64,000 nt of DNA, taken from NCBI GenBank assembly GCA_000403255.2, contig KE159592.1, forward strand, positions 257,674 through 321,673. Direction: 5' to 3'. Positions 27,511 to 35,198 of this stretch are shown here, in pieces. Position numbers and translations under genes: made by a program. A model generated the notes under the pieces. That model saw only the letters and a list, made by a program, of their open reading frames with translations. It ran no database searches and had not been told where the DNA came from. The stretch comes from Lachnospiraceae bacterium 3-1 (lineage in GTDB: Bacteria; Bacillota; Clostridia; Lachnospirales; Lachnospiraceae). Position 1 is the stretch's first letter; the number at the start of each line of letters is the position of its first letter.

Positions 27511-29751
27511 TTATTCTTCTGAAACAATTCCGCCGTTTGGCATCACATTTGGAATCCCCTCAGCAGGATACTCCTGATCACCCTCGGGATTGTCCCCGAT
27601 TTCTCCTGGCGTTCCTCCTTCCGGCTGTTCTCCAGTTCCTTCTGGCGTCCCACCTTCGGGCTGTTCTCCAGTTCCTTCTGGCGTTTCCCCCTCGGGCTGT
27701 TCTCCAGTTCCTTCTGGCGTTTCCCCCTCGGGCTGTTCTCCAGTTCCTTCTGGCGTTCCTCCTTCCGGTGTTTCCCCTTCTGGAGCTTCTCCAGTTCCTT
27801 CTGCATCTCCTTCTTGTGGATTTTCAGGATTATCCTCACCTTCCACGGCTTCATCTTGAAAAATATTCATATACGGAAGAATCTCCGTAAATATTTCTTT
27901 TGCAAGCTCTGTTGCAAGACCGCTTCCCTGCTGTAGCAAAGGCACATTCGCTTCGTCAATTACCACATAAACCAACACTTGAGGATCTTCTACTGGAGCA
28001 AACCCAATAAACGACACCACATATTTCTTTTCATCTCTGTTGCCTTTCTGAGCCGTTCCTGTTTTTCCACCCATGGAATATCCTTCCACCTTTGCACTTT
28101 TTCCAGTGCCATCTGACACAGTACGATAAAGATACTGCTTAATGGTATCACTGGTCTGATTGGAAATTGTCTGCTTTAAAACCACAGGCTCCATGGACTG
28201 CACTGTATTTCCATTATCATCTACAATTTTCTGCACTAGATGAGGCTGATAATAGTATCCTCCATTAATGAGTGAAGCAAAGGCTGAGGCAAGCTGTACC
28301 ATTGTCACATTAAAATTCTGTCCAAAAGAATTCGTTGCCAAAGAAGTGCTGTTTGTATTTTCCACCGTATAGATTAAGGTATCTGTCCTGGCTTCTCCTG
28401 GAAGATCAATATTGGTACGGAGACCAAAGTTAAAAATATTCTGATATTTATAAAAATCTTCCTCTCCAACATCCACCACCATCTGCATCATAGCATCATT
28501 ACAGGAATTCATCAAAGACTCTTCCGCTGTGAGAGAGCCATGCCCAGAACGCTGTACACAGTGAATATCATGCCCACCAATCTGCTCTATCCCATCGCAT
28601 TCATACCATTCCCTGATTTTCCCTGCCTCCAAGGTAGTGGCCACAGTAAATGGCTTTGCAGTAGAACCTGGCTCGAAGGTATAAGTAATGCAATAATTCT
28701 GCCAGATCTCATTCAGCTTTTCCAATGTCTCTTTCTCACTAAAGCCTGCTATCTCCTCCTTTGAATAATACAAAGATAAATCTCTTGGATCATTCAAATC
28801 ATACACAAGGCTGTCCGACATAGCCAGAATCGCCCCACTTTGCGGGTCCATAACAACTACGCCTGTCTGTTTGCTTCCCGGCCCCTCTTCCACTTCATTC
28901 CGGTGCTTTTCCTGAAATTCTACAATCTTTTGTTCCACCACTTTCTGAATATTGGCATTGATGGTAGAAACCAGGGTTTTTCCATTGATTGGTTCCTTGA
29001 TGGTCTTTTCAAAATTATCGTCCGAATTCAAAAATCCATACTGGCGTCCGTTGATTCCATTTAAGGTATCATTATAATAATCTTCCAGGCCTCCGATTCC
29101 TTCGTTCCCAGAAGTAGTAAAGCCAAGTACTTTACATGCCAATGTATGATAAGGATATTCCCTCTGATATTCTTTTTCAAACCAGACTCCCTGTATATTG
29201 GGATTTACTTTCTTCCCCTTATTTTTCCCTTTCTTATATACCTTTTCCTCTAACTTTTGAAATTCCTGAATTTCCTCATAATGAAGTTTCTTCCGTAAAA
29301 CAAAATAACGACTGTCTGCTTTCTCTGTCAGAGCAGCCATTACCTCTTCTTCCGTAACATCTGGAAAACACTGCAATAATGCTGCAACTGTAGGTTCCAC
29401 ATATTTTTTTACCTTTTCTTTAGTGGCGCTATCATAGAACTCCTCATTAATCAGTTTACAGTCTAGGATCACATTATATACATCTACACTGGTAGCCAAT
29501 ATGGTGCCGTTACAATCCAGAATATCTCCCCTTTGGTAAGGAATACTCTGGCTCGCATATCCTTGCTGTCCTAATACTTGTTTTTCATATTCTTCGCCTT
29601 TGACCTGCTCAATGTAAACCAGCCTTCCGATCAATCCACCTAATGTGATTATCACCACAGTAAACATAACCAGAAGTTTTTTCTTCATTTTTCTGGAAAA
29701 CTTTGTGGGCTCTTTCCTTTTTCGCCGGGGCCTTCTCTTTTTCTCTGCCAA
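27511..29751 (-). CDS. Class B penicillin-binding protein (FtsI/PBP2-like) with repetitive C-terminal tail
   Basis: 746 residues: a very basic cytosolic N-terminus (MAEKKRRPRRKRKEP), one membrane span (about 26-46), a dimerisation domain with RGDILDCNGTILATS, and a transpeptidase domain with STAK in EPGSTAKPF, SCN in LMNSCNDAMM and KTG in GGKTGTAQ. After the catalytic domain (ending near 630) comes a ~100-residue Glu/Pro/Gly/Thr tail of 12-residue repeats (GTGEQPEGETPE), encoded by a 36-bp tandem repeat. It is the septal transpeptidase partner of FtsW. The tail is probably disordered and may vary in length between strains. Confidence 0.93.
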   Translation of the reverse strand: MAEKKRRPRRKRKEPTKFSRKMKKKLLVMFTVVIITLGGLIGRLVYIEQVKGEEYEKQVLGQQGYASQSIPYQRGDILDCNGTILATSVDVYNVILDCKLINEEFYDSATKEKVKKYVEPTVAALLQCFPDVTEEEVMAALTEKADSRYFVLRKKLHYEEIQEFQKLEEKVYKKGKNKGKKVNPNIQGVWFEKEYQREYPYHTLACKVLGFTTSGNEGIGGLEDYYNDTLNGINGRQYGFLNSDDNFEKTIKEPINGKTLVSTINANIQKVVEQKIVEFQEKHRNEVEEGPGSKQTGVVVMDPQSGAILAMSDSLVYDLNDPRDLSLYYSKEEIAGFSEKETLEKLNEIWQNYCITYTFEPGSTAKPFTVATTLEAGKIREWYECDGIEQIGGHDIHCVQRSGHGSLTAEESLMNSCNDAMMQMVVDVGEEDFYKYQNIFNFGLRTNIDLPGEARTDTLIYTVENTNSTSLATNSFGQNFNVTMVQLASAFASLINGGYYYQPHLVQKIVDDNGNTVQSMEPVVLKQTISNQTSDTIKQYLYRTVSDGTGKSAKVEGYSMGGKTGTAQKGNRDEKKYVVSFIGFAPVEDPQVLVYVVIDEANVPLLQQGSGLATELAKEIFTEILPYMNIFQDEAVEGEDNPENPQEGDAEGTGEAPEGETPEGGTPEGTGEQPEGETPEGTGEQPEGETPEGTGEQPEGGTPEGTGEQPEGGTPGEIGDNPEGDQEYPAEGIPNVMPNGGIVSEE
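27612..27805. repeat. 36-bp tandem repeat inside the PBP gene
   Basis: About five copies of a 36-bp unit containing GGCTGTTCTCCAGTTCCTTC, some nearly identical at the base level and the outer ones diverged. All keep the reading frame, encoding GTGEQPEGETPE-type units. The near identity implies recent slippage or recombination. Confidence 0.9.
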
Positions 29752-29767
29752 TCGTTCTTCCCCTTCC

Positions 29768-30301
29768 TTATTTTGCTGGAATATCCTGATATTGATTCAT
29801 ATAATCGCTATTATCTATTTCAAAATAGATAATTTGTTCTTTCCCAGGATAAACCATTCCAAGCCCTTCAGTTGCTTTTTGTTTGACCTCATCCAAATTT
29901 ACAGATGTATCAATGCGCTTTTGCTCCGCATCATTGCTGATTTTTAAGTCCATTACTTCACTCTTTAAAGAAGCCACATGCTTAATCCTTGTGGTTAACT
30001 CCGCCTGCAACTTCAAATAAACACCTGAAACCCCTACCAGTACCATCATAGCAACAGCAAGAAACAACACATAGCCTGGATTCATCTGGAGCGCTTTCTC
30101 CTGATTCCTTCGGGCTGCTGCTCTAAGAGCACGTTTCCTTTCCCGCTGTTCTCTATCTAGTTTCTGCTTTTCGATCAGTTCCTGGTGTATTTCTTCACTA
30201 CGACGACTTGGACTTGGATTCGGCTGCAATTTTCTTACGGTATTTCCGTCGATATAACTTACAGTTTTTTCCTTATGTGATGCATTTCCCTGCTGCCTCA
30301 C
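29768..30301 (-). CDS. ftsL: FtsL-like septum formation protein
   Basis: 177 residues from a GTG at 30301, chosen because AGGAG lies 8 nt upstream and it starts just past the rsmH stop; longer frames overlap rsmH. A basic, helical cytosolic region (1-85) is followed by a single span (about 92-112; YVLFLAVAMMVLVGVSGVYL) and an extracellular coiled coil with heptads (LQAELTTRIKHVASLKSEVMD). It has the size, topology and dcw position of FtsL, between rsmH and the first PBP gene. FtsL sequences are poorly conserved, so the call rests on context and topology. Confidence 0.8.
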   Translation of the reverse strand: MRQQGNASHKEKTVSYIDGNTVRKLQPNPSPSRRSEEIHQELIEKQKLDREQRERKRALRAAARRNQEKALQMNPGYVLFLAVAMMVLVGVSGVYLKLQAELTTRIKHVASLKSEVMDLKISNDAEQKRIDTSVNLDEVKQKATEGLGMVYPGKEQIIYFEIDNSDYMNQYQDIPAK

Positions 30302-30323
30302 TGCTTTCACTCCTATCTTCCCT

Positions 30324-31271
30324 CTATTCTCTACCCATCTTTTCAAAGACCCTAAGCTTTGCGCTCTTTGCACGTGAATTGTATATCATCTCTTCTTCAG
30401 ATGGTAACACAGGCTTCCTATTGATCGCCTTCCCAATGGGAATCTTCCCGCATACACATACCGGAAAATCTTTTGGACAAGTACATGGATTCTCATTTTT
30501 TTTGAATATGTTCTTTACAATCCTGTCTTCTAAGGAATGAAAGGTAATGACGCAAATCCTTCCCCCTGGCTTCAATAGATCGATCATATCCTCCAAAGAA
30601 TCCTGTAGCGCCTCTAATTCTCCATTCAATTCAATTCTAATTGCCTGAAACGTCCGCTTTGCCGGATGTCCCCCGCTCATCCGTACCTTCGCCGGAATTG
30701 CCGCTCTAATAATCTCTGTTAGCTCTCCTGCTGTCTCAATGTCCTTCTTTTTCCTTGCCGCTACAATATGTTTCGCTATATTCTTGGCGAATTTGTCTTC
30801 CCCATACTCACGAATGACCCGGTACAATTCCATTTCACTGTACGTATTCACCAAATCCTTCGCGGTAAATTCTTGTCTGTTATCCATTCGCATATCTAAA
30901 GGAGCCTCTCCATTTCGATAAGTAAATCCTCTCCCTGGATCATCTAGCTGGTAGGATGAAACTCCAAGATCAAGCACAATGCCATCTACCTGAAAAATTT
31001 CATATTCTTCTAAAACTTCCCGCATCTGGCAGTAGTTACTCCTGACAATCCGTACCTTATCTTCAAATTCAGCCAGCCTTCTTGCCGCCGCCTTAATTGC
31101 ATCTTCATCTTGATCAATTCCGATCAGTCTTCCTTTGGGTGATAAACGACTGCAGACTTCATAGGCATGTCCTCCTCCGCCCAAAGTTCCATCCACGTAG
31201 ATCCCATCTGGATTGATCTTTAAGTGTTCCATTGTCTCTTTTAAAAGTACAGATTTGTGCTTAAATTCCAT
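30324..31271 (-). CDS. rsmH: 16S rRNA (cytosine-1402-N4)-methyltransferase
   Basis: 315 residues from the ATG at 31271, with AAGGAA just upstream and the family start [12 protein letters not shown]. The SAM-binding loop [16 protein letters not shown] and later [20 protein letters not shown] are typical, and [12 protein letters not shown] near the C-terminus is the usual cysteine-bearing segment. It methylates C1402 in the ribosomal P site. It is the second dcw gene after mraZ, 61 nt apart. Confidence 0.96.
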   Translation of the reverse strand: MEFKHKSVLLKETMEHLKINPDGIYVDGTLGGGGHAYEVCSRLSPKGRLIGIDQDEDAIKAAARRLAEFEDKVRIVRSNYCQMREVLEEYEIFQVDGIVLDLGVSSYQLDDPGRGFTYRNGEAPLDMRMDNRQEFTAKDLVNTYSEMELYRVIREYGEDKFAKNIAKHIVAARKKKDIETAGELTEIIRAAIPAKVRMSGGHPAKRTFQAIRIELNGELEALQDSLEDMIDLLKPGGRICVITFHSLEDRIVKNIFKKNENPCTCPKDFPVCVCGKIPIGKAINRKPVLPSEEEMIYNSRAKSAKLRVFEKMGRE

Positions 31272-31332
31272 GCATTTCCTTTCTGGCTCTTTTCCCTTTT
31301 CTTCGGGCATCTTCTCATTCTATTTTTTAATC

Positions 31333-31764
31333 CTAAATCGTAAGTCCAAGGCTTGCCATATGTTCAGCTATTTCTTCTACATCATCATATTCACTGGTTT
31401 CCAGCCATCTGTCTTTGCTCCAGATTTCAATATGATTCAACACACCTGCCAAAACAACCTCTTTCTCAATACCAGCAAATTCTCTTAAAACCGCTGGTAA
31501 AAGTACACGCCCCTGCTTGTCTACCTCGCAAGGCGCTGCGCCTGCAAAGAAAAACCTTGCAAATTTCCGGGCTTCTTTGGAAAATTGTGACACTTCTCTA
31601 AATTTAGCCTCAATGACTTTCCACTCTTCACCGGAATACACAAATAAGCATCCATCCAACCCCTTTGTTACCACAAATTCATCACCTAATAATTCTCTGA
31701 ATTTGGATGGGATTATCAGTCTGCCCTTTGTATCAACTGTGTGATTGTATTCACCCATGAACAT
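31333..31764 (-). CDS. mraZ: Transcriptional regulator MraZ
   Basis: 143 residues from the ATG at 31764 (AAGG 8 nt upstream; two other ATGs lie 6 nt either side). It has the two AbrB-like DXXXR repeats: HTVDTKGRLIIPSKFRE and CEVDKQGRVLLPAVLRE. MraZ forms ring oligomers and regulates the dcw promoter by binding repeated TGG-type boxes upstream of its own gene. Such boxes are seen here in an unusually long array at 31861-31937, so autoregulation is likely. Confidence 0.95.
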   Translation of the reverse strand: MFMGEYNHTVDTKGRLIIPSKFRELLGDEFVVTKGLDGCLFVYSGEEWKVIEAKFREVSQFSKEARKFARFFFAGAAPCEVDKQGRVLLPAVLREFAGIEKEVVLAGVLNHIEIWSKDRWLETSEYDDVEEIAEHMASLGLTI

Positions 31765-31860
31765 AGACATCACCTTCTACGAGGCAGATTCAGCGGCTTG
31801 TTCCAGATGTGGGATAACATTAATGGAAGGCAAATACTTCTATTCTCCCCTACAGCCTTT

Positions 31861-31937
31861 CCAACTGCCTACCACTTTCTACCCTTTTATGCCACTTTCG
31901 TACCACTATTCTCCACTTTTCTTCCATTCTATCCCAT
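31861..31937 (-). promoter_or_regulatory. Array of about eight MraZ boxes with helical spacing
   Basis: On the plus strand CCACT or a close variant starts at 31861 (CCAAC), 31872, 31882 (CCCTT), 31892, 31903, 31913, 31924 (CCATT) and 31933 (CCCAT), spaced 9-11 bp, about one DNA turn. On the coding strand these read AGTGG. It lies 97-173 nt upstream of mraZ. Known MraZ operators have three or four such boxes. Confidence 0.8.
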
Positions 31938-31972
31938 CATAGAAAAAAATGCAATAGAAAATTTCAGAATCA

Positions 31973-32075
31973 AAAAGAGACTATCGCATAAAAGGTCAAA
32001 ACACAGGATATAGCGCTTTGAAAAAACAAAATTTTCTATATCCTGTAGTTTTTCTCTTTTATACGACAGTCTCTT
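31973..32075 (-). terminator. Very long hairpin terminator of the chemoreceptor gene
   Basis: Two ~40-nt arms pair almost throughout: AAAGAGACT plus CATAAAAG and CAGGATATAG on the left match their complements on the right (CTATATCCTG, CTTTTATACGACAGTCTCTTT). On the minus strand the stem ends in CTTTTTG. The length and symmetry are also compatible with a MITE-like repeat reused as a terminator. Confidence 0.75.
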
Positions 32076-32122
32076 TCTACTCTATTCGCTCCTACGATAT
32101 GCTTTCATTAAAGTGAATCATA

Positions 32123-33481
32123 TTAGTCATCTGCCATCTGAATCATCTTCTCCAAATCTGAAATCAATTCTCCAGAATATTCCTTTGCCTCCCTGCAGAT
32201 AAGCTCTGCTCTCTTATAATCTTCATCAAACAACGCCTGAATTGCATCTCTTCCAAATTCATGAAATTTCTTATGCTTTTCTCCAAGGTTATCCCATATT
32301 TGGCGAATTTCTGGAATATCCGGTGTAATGGAATAGTAAAAATGCCCGAACCCACACTTAGAGGAATCAAGCTGCAATGGTACAATGACACGCTCCTGTA
32401 CCATTTTTTCTAGATTGCCAATCCAATTCCGGTGTGCAACAATGGCGTTCTGCACATATTTGCAAAATTCCCTGTTCTCCAAATGAAAAAACGAATCTTT
32501 AGACATTTTGCCCATCTGTTTCACCGCGGCATCCAGTGTTCCCTCAATTTCTACTACTGGTCTTGTAGCTTCCATCAGCTCATTTCCAATCTCACGCATA
32601 AAATCTGTACTATTCTTCAATTGATTCTCCATCTCTGCCATCGTACTGCTGATCTCTTCACTGACGGCTGCAAGAGATGTAACAGATTCACTCACTTTGG
32701 ATACGTGCTTCTGGTTCTCATCATTCAATTCCCATACATTTCCTATCTTTTGGGTCATAGTTCCAAGAGCGTCTATGGTACTGGTAGTGCTTCCAGCGCT
32801 TTTTTGTGAAGCGCTTTTGATACTCTCTACAAATTCTCCCATATCTCCTGTCAATTTTTGTGTCTGTTCGGCCAGACCACGAATCTCATCTGCCACCACT
32901 GCAAATCCTCTTCCCGCCTGCCCAGCTCTTGCCGCCTCTATGGAAGCATTCAGCGAAAGAAGGTTCGTCTGCATAGAAATAGAATCAATCCCTGCAATTA
33001 CCTCATTCATATTATTGATGACATTCAACAATTCATCCATGTCCCTGCGCATTTCTTTCGACACTTCAATTGCCTGGCTGGAAAGATCCCGGATAGATGT
33101 AAGCTCTTCCTGTCCCTCTCCGATTTTTTGATGTACTTCTTCGGTTTCTTCTGATACTCTGATAATTGTGTTCGTCAATTGTTCCAGAGAATTGCTTCCC
33201 TCCACCTCTGAATGGTCGCCATTGGTTCCAAAAATAACTTCTGCAGCCTTGGCCACATTATGTGATATTTCAATAATCTTATCTGTCTCGTGCTGCATCG
33301 TCAAATCCAGGGAACTAATCTGCATCACTGCCTTGAAATTCTTTTCAAGAATTTCTGCAAACTGTTCTCTGCCATCTACCAGTCGATGATACATATCCCT
33401 TAATTCTGGTTCACCGGAATAATCAACATTTTTCAGTTCTGAAACTGATTGTATTAGTTTTCTTGTTCTTCCACTTCCCAT
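32123..33481 (-). CDS. Soluble methyl-accepting chemotaxis protein with C-terminal CZB zinc-binding domain
   Basis: 452 residues from the ATG at 33481 (GAGGG 7 nt upstream). No membrane span or periplasmic domain is seen: after a ~70-residue helical N-terminus comes the MCP signalling hairpin (about 110-330) with the conserved tip region [26 protein letters not shown]. The C-terminal CZB domain (about 345-445) keeps the His3-Cys zinc site ([26 protein letters not shown]). CZB receptors sense hypochlorous acid, zinc or redox change through the zinc-bound cysteine. It probably signals from the cytosol to CheA. Confidence 0.92.
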   Translation of the reverse strand: MGSGRTRKLIQSVSELKNVDYSGEPELRDMYHRLVDGREQFAEILEKNFKAVMQISSLDLTMQHETDKIIEISHNVAKAAEVIFGTNGDHSEVEGSNSLEQLTNTIIRVSEETEEVHQKIGEGQEELTSIRDLSSQAIEVSKEMRRDMDELLNVINNMNEVIAGIDSISMQTNLLSLNASIEAARAGQAGRGFAVVADEIRGLAEQTQKLTGDMGEFVESIKSASQKSAGSTTSTIDALGTMTQKIGNVWELNDENQKHVSKVSESVTSLAAVSEEISSTMAEMENQLKNSTDFMREIGNELMEATRPVVEIEGTLDAAVKQMGKMSKDSFFHLENREFCKYVQNAIVAHRNWIGNLEKMVQERVIVPLQLDSSKCGFGHFYYSITPDIPEIRQIWDNLGEKHKKFHEFGRDAIQALFDEDYKRAELICREAKEYSGELISDLEKMIQMADD

Positions 33482-33613
33482 GTTCATGCCCTCATTTTCT
33501 AAATAGTATGGATACACTATATTGTTTCTCATATTTGAACATATGTCAATATTTTTTTTACTTTTTCTGACATATCTTAAAAAATTATGCAACTTGACAA
33601 TACATACTATGGT

Positions 33614-33651
33614 GATAAAAAGTAAAGCAGAACCTAAATTTCTGGTTCTGC
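33614..33651 (-). terminator. Terminator of the Spo0E-like gene
   Basis: GCAGAACC and GGTTCTGC form a perfect 8-bp stem with a 9-nt loop, followed on the minus strand by TTTACTTTTTATC, 28 nt past the stop codon. Confidence 0.85.
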
Positions 33652-33678
33652 CTTGCTTTCCTTCATATCTTATCATCC

Positions 33679-33852
33679 CTAATTCAACCGCAGTCGAACT
33701 TCCTTCTCGTACTGAATGTAGGCTTCAATCAGTTTGTCCAATTGAATACTCATCTGATAGCATTCTGGTGCACAAACATCTTTTCCTACCGCTACATCCA
33801 ATTTCTTTCGTACAGCCTCAATTTCTCTTTTCAATTCTGACAAATAGCTCAT
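33679..33852 (-). CDS. Spo0E-like aspartyl-phosphate phosphatase
   Basis: A 57-residue protein with GGAG 5 nt before its ATG. The family pattern is clear: N-terminal helix [16 protein letters not shown], a turn, then [18 protein letters not shown] with the S-x-x-L-D motif (normally SQELD) that carries the catalytic aspartate. Members dephosphorylate Spo0A~P and block sporulation entry. It is monocistronic, with its own promoter and terminator. Two TGTCGAA Spo0A boxes lie upstream (33938-33964), so Spo0A~P may control its own phosphatase. CAPEC adds two cysteines not typical of the family. Confidence 0.85.
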   Translation of the reverse strand: MSYLSELKREIEAVRKKLDVAVGKDVCAPECYQMSIQLDKLIEAYIQYEKEVRLRLN

Positions 33853-33879
33853 TTCGACTCCTTTTCCCCCTCTGCCAAT

Positions 33880-33964
33880 ATTGTATGCCCTCTATGGGAA
33901 AAAAGCAAACGAAAATCGTCATTTTTTTACAGGACATTTCGACATGAAATACTTTTATTCGACA
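33880..33964 (-). promoter_or_regulatory. Promoter of the Spo0E-like gene with two Spo0A boxes
   Basis: Minus strand TTGCTT, 17-nt spacer, TACAAT (33880-33908). Upstream, two direct TGTCGAA boxes (33938-33944 and 33958-33964) are 20 bp apart and lie inside an imperfect palindrome. TGTCGAA matches the core of the Spo0A binding site. Confidence 0.65.
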
Positions 33965-33977
33965 TGTCCTTGATTTT

Positions 33978-34580
33978 TTAAGCTGCCACAGCGGTGATCT
34001 GAGAGTCTGTTTCCCCTTTAATTAACCGGATTACTGCCACCACTACCTGATGGCACAATGTCACAATATGACGACAATCCTCTTCGACAGAATTCTTCAA
34101 TTTAACATATGTTTCGTGTGCTTTCTGGATAAAACTACAAATATCCTCCGCACTGTTAAGTCCTCTGATGGAAGAACGAATCCTTTCACTGTTTCTTTCT
34201 GCCTCACCGCTTTGAATATATTCTTTTAACTCTTTTTTCAAATGCTCTTCATACACGCAATGATCTTTCAAATTTCCTGGATAATGGGGATTGTGGGGAA
34301 AGGTAAAATAATCTGCAATATAATGGATCACTTCTCCCAGATTACGATAAAAGACCCTCATATTAATCTGTGACTTCTGTTGCTTTTCCACAAGCTCTTC
34401 CAGCTCCTGTTGCACCTTCGGAAAAGTCCCTTCCATCTCATGCTTCACTGTAATAAATGACGGTTTGCAATCAGGCAAAATACTACCCAGATAAAAAGCC
34501 TTCCTATGTTTTACCAATTCCTGCTCCGCGATACTGTCCACGATATATTTTGCTAATGATATATGAGATTTTTTCCTCAT
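33978..34580 (-). CDS. Zinc-dependent phospholipase C-like protein
   Basis: 200 residues from the ATG at 34580 behind GGAGG; upstream starts lack a site. The opening MRKKSHISLAKYIVDS, then FYLGSILPDC (metal Asp), a central His (VKHEME) and LGEVIHYIADYFTFPHN (HxxxD metal motif) match the zinc-dependent phospholipase C family of Clostridia. There is no signal peptide, so unlike secreted alpha-toxin-type enzymes it is probably cytosolic, with an unknown lipid or phosphoester substrate. It is transcribed alone, between DUF1540 and the Spo0E-like gene. Confidence 0.8.
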   Translation of the reverse strand: MRKKSHISLAKYIVDSIAEQELVKHRKAFYLGSILPDCKPSFITVKHEMEGTFPKVQQELEELVEKQQKSQINMRVFYRNLGEVIHYIADYFTFPHNPHYPGNLKDHCVYEEHLKKELKEYIQSGEAERNSERIRSSIRGLNSAEDICSFIQKAHETYVKLKNSVEEDCRHIVTLCHQVVVAVIRLIKGETDSQITAVAA

Positions 34581-34633
34581 GTCAGCCTCCATATATGATA
34601 TTTTCCTATCGATTGTCCCTATTCTCTGCATTC

Positions 34634-34712
34634 ACAAAAACAGGAAGAAGAACATTGAACATCAAAGCCGTGAGGCTTTCATGCTCCAAAATCATTCTAC
34701 TTCCTGTTTTAT
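34634..34712 (-). terminator. Terminator of the DUF1540 gene
   Basis: AAACAGGAAG and CTTCCTGTTT form the outer stem and AAAGCC/GGCTTT an inner hairpin; on the minus strand it ends in TTTTTG. About 80 nt past the stop codon. Confidence 0.75.
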
Positions 34713-34791
34713 AATATTACAAGTATTTTTTTCAAAATTTTATACTTTTTTTGTCATTTTTTGTAAAATTATGAAAGATTTGTTTTTCTCT

Positions 34792-35112
34792 TTACTTGCA
34801 ATGACAGTCAAAACTTGCGCACTCTGTCTCTCCACAACTGCAAGCATTGCTTCCTGCAATCCCGATTTCCTCTGCGCTGCATCTGCAGTTTTCATTGAAG
34901 CCACAATTTGTTGCCTGACATCTTACACTAACATTTTTGCTAGGATGACCTACCACAGCATTTGTCATGCGGTCGCTTCTTTCCCGAAAGCTCTCACAGC
35001 AGGTTTCATTGGGCTTGGAGGCGTCGTTGCCGCCAATGGTGATATCACCCTTGGAGCAGAGATGTTCTTCATTATACATGCAGTTTTTTACAGAACATTT
35101 TAGCTGAGTCAT
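34792..35112 (-). CDS. DUF1540 protein with two cysteine-rich repeats
   Basis: 106 residues, two tandem copies of the DUF1540 motif: LKCSVKNCMYNEEHLCSKGDI with ETCCESF at the end of copy one, and VRCQATNCGFNENCRCSAEEI with TECASF at the end of copy two. Each has four conserved cysteines that probably bind one metal ion. The function of the family is unknown; it is widespread in spore-forming Clostridia. It stands alone with its own terminator. Confidence 0.9.
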   Translation of the reverse strand: MTQLKCSVKNCMYNEEHLCSKGDITIGGNDASKPNETCCESFRERSDRMTNAVVGHPSKNVSVRCQATNCGFNENCRCSAEEIGIAGSNACSCGETECASFDCHCK

Positions 35113-35198
35113 TTTAAATCTCCTTTCTTATCGCAATATATCGTACACGACATTAGTATTCGGAAATTTAAAATATTTTATACGCTTTGTCCTGTATT

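Noticed and set aside
27612-27805. Possible CRISPR array because of regular repeats
   Set aside because: There are no spacers; the units are contiguous, in frame and encode a repetitive protein tail.
27444-27890. Forward open frames through the repetitive part of the PBP gene
   Set aside because: They are antisense readings of the 36-bp repeat; the reverse-strand PBP with complete catalytic motifs explains the region.
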